Part shown: piece after piece, positions 8,001 to 16,474 of the stretch
Layout: each line of letters opens with the position of its first letter
How positions within the stretch are numbered: the first letter of the stretch is position 1
DNA from: Granulosicoccus sp.
GTDB taxonomy: Bacteria; Pseudomonadota; Gammaproteobacteria; Granulosicoccales; Granulosicoccaceae
DNA length: 46,501 nt
Direction: 5' to 3'
Assembly (NCBI GenBank): GCA_023301795.1
Contig: JALZVU010000068.1
Location: forward strand, 1 to 46,501
Notes under the pieces: generated by a model
The model's database searches: none
Told to the model about the DNA's origin: nothing
The model's input: only the letters and a program-made list of their open reading frames with translations
Translations under genes and position numbers: made by a program

Positions 8001-9353
8001 TTAATCTCTGGCAGCTGCGAATCCGGCATCCAGAGCCGTGAGTATGGTGTTGGTTTCTGCTTCGGTAATAATGAGTGGCGGTGACAAGAGAATATTGGGT
8101 CCTGATATTCGCACCATGGCACCTGCCTCATAGGTTGCGTCTTGTATGGTGGCAGCGAGTGTGGCGTCAATGGGTGTTTTGGTTGCGCGCTCGCTCACCA
8201 GTTCTAGGCCGGTCATCAAACCATGCCCTCCACGAACATCACCGATAAGTTCATGTTTTTCCTGAAGTGCCTTACAGCCTTCAAACAGTTGAGTGCCCCT
8301 GGCTGCTGCATTTTCTATCACGTTCAATCGTTTGGTTTCGGCAAGGCAGGCTAGTGCTGCAGCAGCGCCCACTGGATGACCAGAGTAGGTATAGCCATGA
8401 CCAATCCTGGCAGATTTGTTACCTTCGAAAGTGTCGACCATTTTCTCGCCCAGCATCACGGCTCCAAACGGAAAGTATCCGTTGGTGATGGCTTTGGCAG
8501 TGCACATCATGTCAGGCTTTATCCCCCACAATCGCGATCCAGACCAGGCACCGGTTCGGCCAAATGCGGTGATGACTTCATCAGTAATCAGCAGGATGCC
8601 GTATCGATCGCATAGCTCGCGCACCATAGGCGCAAAGCTCTTGTGCGGAGGGATGACTCCCCCTGCGCCCAGAATGGGCTCCATGATCATCGCGGCAATG
8701 GTGCTGGCGCCTTGAAACTTGACTTCGTCGTCCAGTGCTGCGACACACAGCTGCGCAAGCTTTGCAGGATCTGTTTCATTGAATGGATTGCGGTAGGTGT
8801 AGGGTGCCGGAATATGAAAACACCCGGGCAGCAATGGTTCGTAGGCCTCGCGAAAATTGGCGTTGCCGTTAACACTGGCTCCGCCAATGTGGGTGCCGTG
8901 ATAGCCTTTTTTCAGGCTCAGAAATTTTGTTCGCCCCGATTCCCCTCGTAATTTATGATATTGCCGTGCCAGTCGTAGTGCTGTCTCCACCGAATCAGAA
9001 CCGCCAGAGGTAAAGAATGCTCTACTTAACCCGTCTGGTTCAAAGAACTCTGCGAGCTCATACGACAGTTCTATGGCGGCATCGTTTGTGGTGCCGCGAA
9101 AGATTGAGTAATACGGCATCTTTTCAAGTTGCGTGGTTATGGCGTCTTTGATGGGTTGGCAGGAGTAACCCAAATTTACGTTCCACAAGCCTCCGACACC
9201 GTCAACCACCTTGCGACCATCAATATCCTTGATGCTAACCCCGTCAGCTTCAACAATTATTTTTGGCGGTGCCGTATGACTGTCGTCGGGGGATGTCATC
9301 GGATGCCACATATGGCGGGCATTGTTTTCCTGAAGGAAGTTGGAACCTTTCAT
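8001..9353 (-). CDS. Class III (omega) aminotransferase
   Basis: A 450-residue PLP enzyme when started at ATG 9353 (MKGSNFLQENNARHMWHPMT); an upstream extension to 9443 has no family match. Typical features: WHPMT and GLWNVNLGYS substrate-site segments, FFTSGGSDSVETALRLAR phosphate-binding region, KKGYHGTHIGG, LLITDEVITAFGRTG with the PLP-pyridine Asp, and the Schiff-base Lys in CTAKAITNGYFPFG. This group covers beta-alanine:pyruvate, putrescine/spermidine and aryl-amine transaminases. It is the first gene of the hpa minus operon, so it may deaminate an amine to an aldehyde that feeds the pathway (inference). Confidence 0.88.
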   Translation of the reverse strand: MKGSNFLQENNARHMWHPMTSPDDSHTAPPKIIVEADGVSIKDIDGRKVVDGVGGLWNVNLGYSCQPIKDAITTQLEKMPYYSIFRGTTNDAAIELSYELAEFFEPDGLSRAFFTSGGSDSVETALRLARQYHKLRGESGRTKFLSLKKGYHGTHIGGASVNGNANFREAYEPLLPGCFHIPAPYTYRNPFNETDPAKLAQLCVAALDDEVKFQGASTIAAMIMEPILGAGGVIPPHKSFAPMVRELCDRYGILLITDEVITAFGRTGAWSGSRLWGIKPDMMCTAKAITNGYFPFGAVMLGEKMVDTFEGNKSARIGHGYTYSGHPVGAAAALACLAETKRLNVIENAAARGTQLFEGCKALQEKHELIGDVRGGHGLMTGLELVSERATKTPIDATLAATIQDATYEAGAMVRISGPNILLSPPLIITEAETNTILTALDAGFAAARD

Positions 9354-9556
9354 TAGCCTAATTCTCTGTAACCCAGACACGTGTGACTTGGCTTTGTTCA
9401 ATCGAGGAAGGGGTGACGCCAACCCACACGCGCAATACCGCAATCGACGGTTTTCTATGGGCTCCTAATCGAAATAGTTTGACAAATATTATTTAACAAG
9501 GCAATCTTTTTCTACAAAGTTGTTTCATAAAACGAACCAAGGCGGAAAATACTGCA

Positions 9557-10501
9557 ATGAGAAGCCCCCGATTGTTGATGATAGCGCTCGCGCTTGTGAT
9601 TGTGGGTAGCACCACTCTCGTACACGCGGAGTATCCTGAGAAGCCGGTTGAGTTCGTCGTTCCCTGGCCACCGGGTGATCTTGAAGATGTGCTCACTCGC
9701 ATGATTGCCGAGGATTTTCAGGAGGCCTATGGAGTGCCTGCTGCTGTTATTAACAAACCAGGCGGAGGCGGTGGCCCTTTCCCTGGAGCCGTTGAAGTTG
9801 CTACGGCTCCTGCTGATGGATACACCATCGGCTCTTTCATCATTGCTATACCGGTTGTGGGTCCGCAGATTGGGATACCGGAATTGAGTCCTGATCCATT
9901 CGAGCCTCTGGGGAACTTTCTGACCTATCCTTTCGTGATCGCCACATCAGGGGATGCGCCGTACGACGATATGGAGTCTCTGGCTGCCTATGCGCAAGAC
10001 AACGACGTAGTGCTGGGACATTTCGGCGCGCCATTGGTACCCACGCAGGTAACTTTCGGTCTGGCTAAGCAGATGGGCTTCTCATTTGCAGCGGATGCAG
10101 CGTTTGATGCGCTGGATTGCAATTCGTTAGCGTCGGGTGATGTGGATGTCATTAATACAACCTTGCAACAAGTCTTGCCCTGCCTTGGCTCACTTAAGAT
10201 TCTGGCATCTATTGGCGAAGAGCGTATTTCGCTGACACCTGACACTCCAACGGTTGCCGAATTGGTGCCCGAGCTCAACGTGGCATTGTGGAATGGCTTG
10301 TTTGTGCACAAGGACACTCCTCAGGACATACGCGAGAAAATTATTGCCGTAGCACAAAAGACTATGATGTCAGAGCGCGCGCAGACACTGGCCACTGAAA
10401 CGGGCGCGGCAGTCTATTGGCAAAGTGCTGATGAGGTTGTTGAGCAGATTCAAACTGATATCAAAACGCTTGGTTATATCGAGGGAGTTCTAGCCGAATA
10501 G
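9557..10501 (+). CDS. tctC: Tripartite tricarboxylate transporter substrate-binding protein
   Basis: A 314-residue periplasmic binding protein of the TctC/Bug family. It has a signal peptide (hydrophobic LLMIALALVIVGST, cleavage near VHA-EYPEKP) and the family N-terminus YPEKPVEFVVPWPPG. The conserved acyl-binding region INKPGGGGGPFPGAVEVA and ADGYTIGSF follow. It delivers a carboxylate to TctAB. The substrate is unknown; an aromatic or dicarboxylic acid used by the adjacent pathway is a fair guess. The gene is divergent from the aminotransferase operon and is followed by a perfect hairpin before tctB. Confidence 0.9.
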   Translation: MRSPRLLMIALALVIVGSTTLVHAEYPEKPVEFVVPWPPGDLEDVLTRMIAEDFQEAYGVPAAVINKPGGGGGPFPGAVEVATAPADGYTIGSFIIAIPVVGPQIGIPELSPDPFEPLGNFLTYPFVIATSGDAPYDDMESLAAYAQDNDVVLGHFGAPLVPTQVTFGLAKQMGFSFAADAAFDALDCNSLASGDVDVINTTLQQVLPCLGSLKILASIGEERISLTPDTPTVAELVPELNVALWNGLFVHKDTPQDIREKIIAVAQKTMMSERAQTLATETGAAVYWQSADEVVEQIQTDIKTLGYIEGVLAE

Positions 10502-10528
10502 TCCCGAATCTTCAAGTACCTGCTTTTT

Positions 10529-10555
10529 CAGCCCTTGATACTATTTCAAGGGCTG
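10529..10555 (+). promoter_or_regulatory. Intercistronic stem-loop between tctC and tctB
   Basis: A perfect 10-bp stem, CAGCCCTTGA (10529-10538) with TCAAGGGCTG (10546-10555), has a 7-base loop. It is followed by GTTTG rather than a T-run. It could act as a partial terminator or as a 3' mRNA stabiliser, giving more binding protein than membrane subunits. The stem is seen directly; its function is inferred from similar hairpins after other binding-protein genes. Confidence 0.6.
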
Positions 10556-10628
10556 GTTTGCAATGCTGAGAAAGCCATCGTTGTTTTGAATTAAGTTGCG
10601 TTGACGGCTTTATCTCAAGAGGTTTTTC

Positions 10629-11168
10629 ATGTCGCGAATCAAAACGCTACAATCATTATTCAAACGTTATCGTCGCCCGGGCGATATTGTGTTTGCTTGG
10701 TTTTTCTTTGTTCTATCCATTGGATTGTTGACACAGATAACTGATCAGACGGCTTACCGTGCTGGTTCAAGCATGATGGCCCAACCGCGGTTCTGGCCTG
10801 CAGTATCATTGGTGGGGATGTGTTTTTTTGCTGCACTGCACCTAGTAGGTTCTATTCTGTCCGAACGTATCGAAGGTCGCTGGAAAGAGGTCATTCTCTG
10901 GCTGTCAGTCATCGAATTTGCAGCTTGGTTCGTTGGTTACGCTTATGTTGTACCCATTATCGGCTACCTTCCTGCTACCGTTCTCGTTTCGTTGCTTCTT
11001 GTGGTTAGGGTAGGTTATCGCAGCCGCACTATTCTCTTCAGCGCTGTCGGTGTGGCGATTATCATTGTCCTGCTGTTCAAGACCTTCTTGCAAGTAAAAA
11101 TGCCAGCGGGTCAGTTCTATGATTCTCTTCCGGATGGACTTCGCCAGATCATGCTGATCTATTTCTAA
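10629..11168 (+). CDS. tctB: Tripartite tricarboxylate transporter small membrane subunit
   Basis: A 179-residue membrane protein with four hydrophobic segments: FAWFFFVLSIGLLTQ; FWPAVSLVGMCFFAALHLVG; a pair around AAWFVGYAYVVPIIGYLPATVLVSLLLV; and FSAVGVAIIIVLLFKTFL. Size and arrangement fit TctB. An AAGAGG ribosome-binding site precedes the ATG. It ends 12 bases before tctA and would form the TctAB membrane complex that imports the ligand of TctC with a cation gradient (family knowledge). Sequence conservation in TctB is low, so the call relies partly on position. Confidence 0.85.
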   Translation: MSRIKTLQSLFKRYRRPGDIVFAWFFFVLSIGLLTQITDQTAYRAGSSMMAQPRFWPAVSLVGMCFFAALHLVGSILSERIEGRWKEVILWLSVIEFAAWFVGYAYVVPIIGYLPATVLVSLLLVVRVGYRSRTILFSAVGVAIIIVLLFKTFLQVKMPAGQFYDSLPDGLRQIMLIYF

Positions 11169-11180
11169 CGGGGATATCAC

Positions 11181-12698
11181 ATGGACAATTTACTCGCGGG
11201 GTTGGAGCTACTGGCGCGATGGGATGTGCTGTTTGCGCTTCTGGTGGGTTCGATAGGGGGTGTCATAATTGGTGCTATTCCAGGGGTGGGTCCAGCAGTG
11301 GCCATTGCTATTCTGCTGCCTGCAACGTTTTCCATGGATCCGATTGTGGGTCTGACGATGCTATTGGGCATCTATGGATCATCCATGTATGGAGGTGCTA
11401 TACCTGCAGTATTGATAAACACGCCGGGCACAGCTGTCAATGCACTAACCTCTTATGATGGCTACCCAATGACTGAACGAGGCGAGGCACATCGTGCCGT
11501 CTCACTCGCTTATAGCGCATCGTTCTGGGGGGGGATGTTTGGTATTGTATGTCTGATCCTTTTGTCGCCTGTTCTAGCTAAAATTGCACCGATGTTTGGT
11601 AGTCGTGAGATATTTCTTGCAGCGCTTCTGGGAATTATTCTTGTCATCCTGGCGCATCGAGGGCAAATTTTTGCTGCTGGTATGTTGGCCATGTTCGGCA
11701 TCTTTCTCCAGACCATTGGATTGGATGCGGTAACCTACACGCAACGGTATACGTTTGAAATGACGTTTCTGACCTCAGGCATAAATCTCATTGTTGTGGT
11801 GTTGGGGTTGTTCGCGTTAAGTCAGGCATTTTTTTTGCTCACAGCGCCTGATGAAAAGCCGGAAGCTAAACCGGTTATCGGAAAAATGAGTGCTGGGTTC
11901 AAAGAACTACTGAAGCACAAGCGCGTTGCTACCGTTGCTTCGGGCTTCGGTGTCATATTGGGAATGATTCCTGGTACCGGAGAATTTACAGCTCAGTTCA
12001 TGAGTTACACCTATGCGCAAAAGACTTCAAGTACTCCGGAAGAATTTGGGAAAGGTTCCCCGGAGGGGCTGATCGCTTCAGAGGCCGCAAATAATGCGGT
12101 ACCCGCTGCTGCCATGATTCCACTGTTGGCGTTGGGTATTCCGGGTGAAGCCCTGACCGCGATGATGTTGTCAGTGTTTTATGTACACAACGTGATTCCC
12201 GGGCCGCAGTTGTTTCAAAACAATATCGACCTTGTGTATGGGCTCTACATTGCACTGTTGGTACTGAATATCATGGTCATCTGCTTCTTGATGTTCTCAA
12301 CAAATATTCTGACAAAAATAATTCGTATCCCTACACGGTTTCTAGGCGTGATGATTCTTGTATTGTCGTTAGTCGGCGTGTACTCACTCCGAAATTCACT
12401 GACAGATTGTATGATTGGTGCTGCATTCGGTGTCTTTGGTTTGATTCTGAAGCGATTAAATCTGCCTATTGTGCCCATCATTTTGGGGATGGTTCTGGGT
12501 GGGATTATGGAAGTAAAGCTTCGTTCGGCCTTGCCTCGATTGAAGACACCCTTGGACATGATTGATCGACCGATAGCATTCATCATTTTTGTAATGATTA
12601 TCGTGGTTTTGGCATTACACATACGCACTCTGATCAAAGAATATCGCGCACGCCAGCCACAAGAAGATAACGCCATTCACGATTCCCAAACACGTTGA
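11181..12698 (+). CDS. tctA: Tripartite tricarboxylate transporter large permease
   Basis: A 505-residue polytopic membrane protein of the usual TctA length. The two family glycine-rich motifs are clear: GAIPGVGPAVAIAILLP near residue 30 and GMIPGTGEFTAQFMSY near 255, with SMYGGAIPAVLINTPGTA and LIASEAANNAVPAAAMIP, the latter LALGIPG region being typical. About ten to twelve hydrophobic helices are present. It forms the transport channel with TctB. The next gene, an aldehyde dehydrogenase, starts at ATG 12704 five bases after the stop, so it is probably in the same transcript. Confidence 0.93.
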   Translation: MDNLLAGLELLARWDVLFALLVGSIGGVIIGAIPGVGPAVAIAILLPATFSMDPIVGLTMLLGIYGSSMYGGAIPAVLINTPGTAVNALTSYDGYPMTERGEAHRAVSLAYSASFWGGMFGIVCLILLSPVLAKIAPMFGSREIFLAALLGIILVILAHRGQIFAAGMLAMFGIFLQTIGLDAVTYTQRYTFEMTFLTSGINLIVVVLGLFALSQAFFLLTAPDEKPEAKPVIGKMSAGFKELLKHKRVATVASGFGVILGMIPGTGEFTAQFMSYTYAQKTSSTPEEFGKGSPEGLIASEAANNAVPAAAMIPLLALGIPGEALTAMMLSVFYVHNVIPGPQLFQNNIDLVYGLYIALLVLNIMVICFLMFSTNILTKIIRIPTRFLGVMILVLSLVGVYSLRNSLTDCMIGAAFGVFGLILKRLNLPIVPIILGMVLGGIMEVKLRSALPRLKTPLDMIDRPIAFIIFVMIIVVLALHIRTLIKEYRARQPQEDNAIHDSQTR

Positions 12699-12703
12699 GC
12701 GCC

Positions 12704-14188
12704 ATGAATCAGAACGATATTGATGTACTACGTCATCAATGTATTTCACCCTGCTTGCATCTTATCGATGGTCAGTCAATGGCAGCTTCAGATGGCAGGA
12801 CCTTGGATGTTGTGTCGCCCGTTGACGGGCAAGTTTTGACGAGTATTGCACAAGGCAATGTAGAGGACATGGAGCAGGCCGTTCGTGCTGCACGTGTAGC
12901 GTTCAACGATCGTCGCTGGGCGGGTCAAGCGCCGGCTGCACGAAAAAAAATCATGCTCAGATGGGCTGAACTCATCGAAGAAAATGCACTAGAGCTTGCC
13001 GTATTGGGTGCTCGTGATAACGGTACTGAAATCGCGATGGCCTACAAAGCTGAACCGGGGTCCGCTGCGGGCACTATCCGATACTACGCAGAAGCTTTGG
13101 ATAAGGTTTACGGAGAGATTGCGCCGACAGCGCATGATGTATTGGGGCTTGTGCAAAAAGAGCCAGTAGGTGTTGTGGGTGCCATTATCCCATGGAACTT
13201 TCCGCTTATGATCGGGGCGTGGAAGCTCGGGCCTGCATTGGCCGTGGGTAATTCGGTGGTACTCAAGCCATCTGAAACTGCATCGCTGTCATTGATACGT
13301 ATGGCACAGCTTGCGCATGAGGCTGGTTTACCCAACGGTGTGTTGAATGTCGTGACCGGCGAGGGTGCTGTTGTTGGCGAGGCCCTGGGTATCTCCATGG
13401 ATGTCGACGTGCTGGTGTTTACGGGGTCTGGTGCAACTGGGAGGCGCTTGCTGGAATACTCCGCTCGATCAAACTTGAAGCGCATCTATCTGGAGCTGGG
13501 TGGTAAATCACCCAATGTGGTTTTTGCGGATGCACCGGATCTTGATGAAGCTGCAAAGGTTGCCGCTATGGGCATCTTTCGTAATTCCGGACAGGTGTGT
13601 ATCGCGGGTTCTCGTCTGTTAGTGGAGGCCGGCATACACGATGAATTTGTAGCAGCTGTTTCCCGTCATGCTGAGGCCTTGCGCATTGGTGATCCGCTGG
13701 ATCTTCAAAATGATGTGGGTGCCATCAACTCTGAAACACAGCTCATACAGAACCTGAAATTTGTTGACACGGCGGTTAGTGAGGGTGGCGAGATTGCCAC
13801 CGGCGGTCTACGCATTCACGAACAAAGCGGCGGGTACTACATGGCACCAACTGTTATTACAGGTGTTACAGCGGAAGCCACGCTTACCCAGAAAGAGGTC
13901 TTTGGGCCTGTTCTTGGGGTCACGCCGTTCTCTGATGAAAAGGAGGCTGTTTGCATCGCCAATGCCACAGACTATGGGCTGGCGGGAGGTGTGTGGACAT
14001 CAAACCTAGCACGTGCTCATCGCATGATTCGCAGTATTCGAACAGGCGTAGTACACGTCAATACGTATGGAGGGGCAGACAATACAGTGCCCTTGGGTGG
14101 GGTTGGTCAGTCCGGTAACGGTCATGATAAATCCTTGCATGCGCTGGATAAGTACATCAATCTGAAAACCGCCTGGATAAAATGGTAG
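12704..14188 (+). CDS. NAD(P)-dependent aldehyde dehydrogenase (PuuC-like)
   Basis: A 494-residue aldehyde dehydrogenase from ATG 12704; a TTG at 12695 inside the tctA stop is an unlikely alternative. Motifs in order: GAIIPWNFPLMI, KPSETASLSL (cofactor Lys), FTGSGATGRRLL, LELGGKSPNVV with the catalytic Glu, and NSGQVCIAGSR with the catalytic Cys. The RYYAEALDKVYGEIAP and MIGAWKLGPALAVGN segments resemble PuuC/gamma-glutamyl-aminobutyraldehyde dehydrogenases and other amine-derived aldehyde dehydrogenases. Co-transcription with tctCBA and divergence from an omega-aminotransferase suggest it oxidises the aldehyde the aminotransferase produces. The substrate is inferred. Confidence 0.88.
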   Translation: MNQNDIDVLRHQCISPCLHLIDGQSMAASDGRTLDVVSPVDGQVLTSIAQGNVEDMEQAVRAARVAFNDRRWAGQAPAARKKIMLRWAELIEENALELAVLGARDNGTEIAMAYKAEPGSAAGTIRYYAEALDKVYGEIAPTAHDVLGLVQKEPVGVVGAIIPWNFPLMIGAWKLGPALAVGNSVVLKPSETASLSLIRMAQLAHEAGLPNGVLNVVTGEGAVVGEALGISMDVDVLVFTGSGATGRRLLEYSARSNLKRIYLELGGKSPNVVFADAPDLDEAAKVAAMGIFRNSGQVCIAGSRLLVEAGIHDEFVAAVSRHAEALRIGDPLDLQNDVGAINSETQLIQNLKFVDTAVSEGGEIATGGLRIHEQSGGYYMAPTVITGVTAEATLTQKEVFGPVLGVTPFSDEKEAVCIANATDYGLAGGVWTSNLARAHRMIRSIRTGVVHVNTYGGADNTVPLGGVGQSGNGHDKSLHALDKYINLKTAWIKW

Positions 14189-14301
14189 TGACCCTCGAGC
14201 TTGACCAACAAAACATTGACAGCCTTCCGGGTGTCAGGTGGTGAGCTATCCATCTCAACGATATTCCCTGTACTTCATGTGCGCAGGTCACTCCATCATG
14301 T

Positions 14302-14808
14302 TTAGTCCTTTTCCTGGGGATCAAGCATTGCCAATAGATCCAGCAATTGTTCGTAGTTATCCTTGCCCAGTTTCTTTTTGAACCCTTTGACGATCAGTGC
14401 TGCATGTTCAATTTTCTCATCTATGATTTTTTGCCCGGCTGTTGTGATGGTGATTGTCTGCCGCCGTCTGTCATCGTCATCGCGTGACAACGTGATCAGA
14501 CCCTTCTTTCTCATTGTCTGTGCGATACGCGTAAGGCTTGGAAACAGCAGGCAGGCTCGGTCTGCGAGGGTGGATGTTGTTTGTGGCCCATACTCGGCCA
14601 GCACTCTCAGTACCCGCCACTGCTGTTCTGTAATGCCAGTCTCCGCCAGCATGTCGCGGATGGGAGGCATGACGCCTTCTCTGGCACGAATCAACGCGAT
14701 GGGCAGTGATCGTGTGGTCGAAGGCAGCCTGACTGTCATAGCGTGGATATTCTGTGTCTGTAGTTGTTTGATTTTGACACGTGAATTCAGCGCCGTGTGT
14801 ATTGACAA
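14302..14808 (-). CDS. hpaR: MarR-family regulator, homoprotocatechuate operon repressor
   Basis: A 168-residue winged-helix protein. The core fits HpaR: SLPIALIRAREGVMPPIRDML near residue 33, then ITEQQWRVLRVLAEYGPQTTSTLADRACLLFPSLTRI (recognition helix) and the wing with RDDDDRRRQTITIT. In E. coli HpaR represses the meta-cleavage operon and is relieved by aromatic intermediates. It is divergent from hpaE with a 136-base gap holding a perfect 14-bp palindrome. The first 20-25 residues look poorly conserved, so an internal ATG (MTVRLPSTTRSLP, about 14736) may be the true start. Convergent with the aldehyde dehydrogenase gene. Confidence 0.87.
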   Translation of the reverse strand: MSIHTALNSRVKIKQLQTQNIHAMTVRLPSTTRSLPIALIRAREGVMPPIRDMLAETGITEQQWRVLRVLAEYGPQTTSTLADRACLLFPSLTRIAQTMRKKGLITLSRDDDDRRRQTITITTAGQKIIDEKIEHAALIVKGFKKKLGKDNYEQLLDLLAMLDPQEKD

Positions 14809-14836
14809 GGCAACTATTTGTACTTAAAATTAAATA

Positions 14837-14850
14837 ATTAACATGTTAAT
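14837..14850. promoter_or_regulatory. Perfect 14-bp palindrome, probable HpaR operator
   Basis: ATTAACATGTTAAT is an exact palindrome in the AT-rich gap between hpaR and hpaE, 29 bases upstream of the annotated hpaR start. Length and symmetry fit a MarR-dimer site. Its placement would allow autorepression of hpaR and control of hpaE. I did not find a second exact copy upstream of the aminotransferase/tctC genes. Confidence 0.6.
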
Positions 14851-14944
14851 AATAATGAGTTTTCTGATATTTCTTAACCTAGTCATCGTCGTGGCGCAAC
14901 TGTTAGTACAGCAGAACGATCGGTAACCATATGGAGAACATTTT

Positions 14945-16453
14945 GTGAGTGCACTTGAACACAATATTGAAAAACTCAACGGTTACCTTGCCCGCTTTCG
15001 CGAGTCCGGCATTCTGAACCGAATAGCAGGCGAAGACCATCCGGGTAGCGCTGGTGTGTTTCAGACACATTCGCCGGTAGACAAAAGCCTGATTTGCAAT
15101 GTGGCCAGAGCAGATGCAACCGATGTGGACGCGGCAGCGGCTGCTGCGTTTGCAGCGTTCAAACCATGGCGTGACATGCCGGCCACCGAACGCCGCAATA
15201 TTCTGTTGAATGTGGCTGATTCCATTGAAGCGCGTGCGGATGAAATTGCCTTGTGTGAGTGCTGGGATACTGGGCAGACCTTACGCTTCATGTCCAAGGC
15301 GGCGTTGCGTGGTGCCGAGAATTTCCGATATTTTGCCGATCAGGTGGTTCAAGCAAGGGATGGTCAGCATCTTAAATCTCCGACATTGATGAACGTGACT
15401 TCTCGAGTACCGATTGGCCCCGTAGGCATAATCACTCCGTGGAACACGCCCTTTATGTTATCAACATGGAAAATTGCACCGGCGTTGGCTGCGGGGTGCA
15501 CAGTCGTGCACAAGCCCGCTGAAGATTCCCCATTGTCTGCTCGCCTTCTGGTAGAGATTGCTGAAGAGGCGGGACTGCCCAAGGGCGTGCTCAACACGGT
15601 AAACGGTTATGGTCACGATGCAGGAAAGCGCCTTACTGAACACCCGCTTATCAAAGCCATTGCGTTTGTTGGCGAAAGCCGCACGGGGTCAATCATCACC
15701 AAGCAAGGTGCAGATACCTTGAAGCGAATGCATCTTGAATTAGGCGGTAAAAATCCTGTTATCGTTTTTGATGACGCTAATTTGGAGCGAGCGCTTGATG
15801 CTGTGATCTTCATGATCTATTCAGTCAATGGGGAGCGTTGCACCTCATCGTCGAGATTGCTAGTGCAGGATACAATCCGTGAGGAATTCGAAACGAAACT
15901 CATCGAGCGGGTTAACAAAATCGTTGTAGGTCACCCATTGGATCCTGCCAGTGAAATTGGACCTCTGGTATCAGAGGAACACTACAACAAGGTGACTTCT
16001 TATTTTGACATCGCGCGCCAAGACGGCGCGACCGTTGCAGCAGGAGGTGAGAAGGTGGGCACCGAAGGATACTTCATAAGGCCAACCCTCTTTACGGGTG
16101 CCAGCAACACGATGCGCATTGCTCAAGAAGAAATATTTGGCCCCGTGTTAACGTCAATATCATTCAGCACTGAACAAGAAGCTTTGGATATTGCCAATGA
16201 CACGCCATACGGCCTAACAGCTTATGTATGGACTAATGATCTGACACGCGCCATACGTTTCACTGATCAACTTGAGGCTGGGATGATCTGGGTGAATTCT
16301 GAGAATGTGCGCCACCTGCCAACACCCTTTGGTGGCGTTAAGGCTAGTGGGATAGGTCGTGACGGTGGTGATTGGAGTTTCGATTTCTATATGGAGCAGA
16401 AGCATATTGGATTCGCTACCGGTCAACACAAGATGATGAGGCTAGGAAGCTAA
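14945..16453 (+). CDS. hpaE: 5-carboxymethyl-2-hydroxymuconate semialdehyde dehydrogenase
   Basis: A 502-residue aldehyde dehydrogenase starting at GTG 14945 with GGAGA eight bases upstream. Motifs: GIITPWNTPFMLSTWKIAPA, HKPAEDSPLSARL, VGESRTGSII, LELGGKNPVIVFDD (catalytic Glu) and NGERCTSSSRLLVQ (catalytic Cys). The NTPFMLSTW and GERCTSSSR forms are characteristic of HpaE. It oxidises the ring-cleavage semialdehyde made by HpaD. It is divergent from hpaR and heads a five-gene plus-strand series, physically separated from the other hpa genes, which lie on the opposite strand 5 kb or more away. Confidence 0.91.
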   Translation: MSALEHNIEKLNGYLARFRESGILNRIAGEDHPGSAGVFQTHSPVDKSLICNVARADATDVDAAAAAAFAAFKPWRDMPATERRNILLNVADSIEARADEIALCECWDTGQTLRFMSKAALRGAENFRYFADQVVQARDGQHLKSPTLMNVTSRVPIGPVGIITPWNTPFMLSTWKIAPALAAGCTVVHKPAEDSPLSARLLVEIAEEAGLPKGVLNTVNGYGHDAGKRLTEHPLIKAIAFVGESRTGSIITKQGADTLKRMHLELGGKNPVIVFDDANLERALDAVIFMIYSVNGERCTSSSRLLVQDTIREEFETKLIERVNKIVVGHPLDPASEIGPLVSEEHYNKVTSYFDIARQDGATVAAGGEKVGTEGYFIRPTLFTGASNTMRIAQEEIFGPVLTSISFSTEQEALDIANDTPYGLTAYVWTNDLTRAIRFTDQLEAGMIWVNSENVRHLPTPFGGVKASGIGRDGGDWSFDFYMEQKHIGFATGQHKMMRLGS

Positions 16454-16474
16454 ATCACCAAAGGAGTTATTGTT

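Noticed and set aside
8000-8170. 57-codon N-terminal extension of the metallohydrolase
   Set aside because: It lies inside the aminotransferase gene; the MBL family starts at MTGNYVALLG.
9479-9507. TTGACA in the aminotransferase-tctC gap as a promoter
   Set aside because: The -35 box is perfect, but no acceptable -10 box follows at 16-18 bases, so no promoter is claimed.
14200-14300. Short TGACA/TGTCA inverted repeat between the aldehyde dehydrogenase and hpaR genes as terminator
   Set aside because: The stem is only five bases with a ten-base loop and no T-run.
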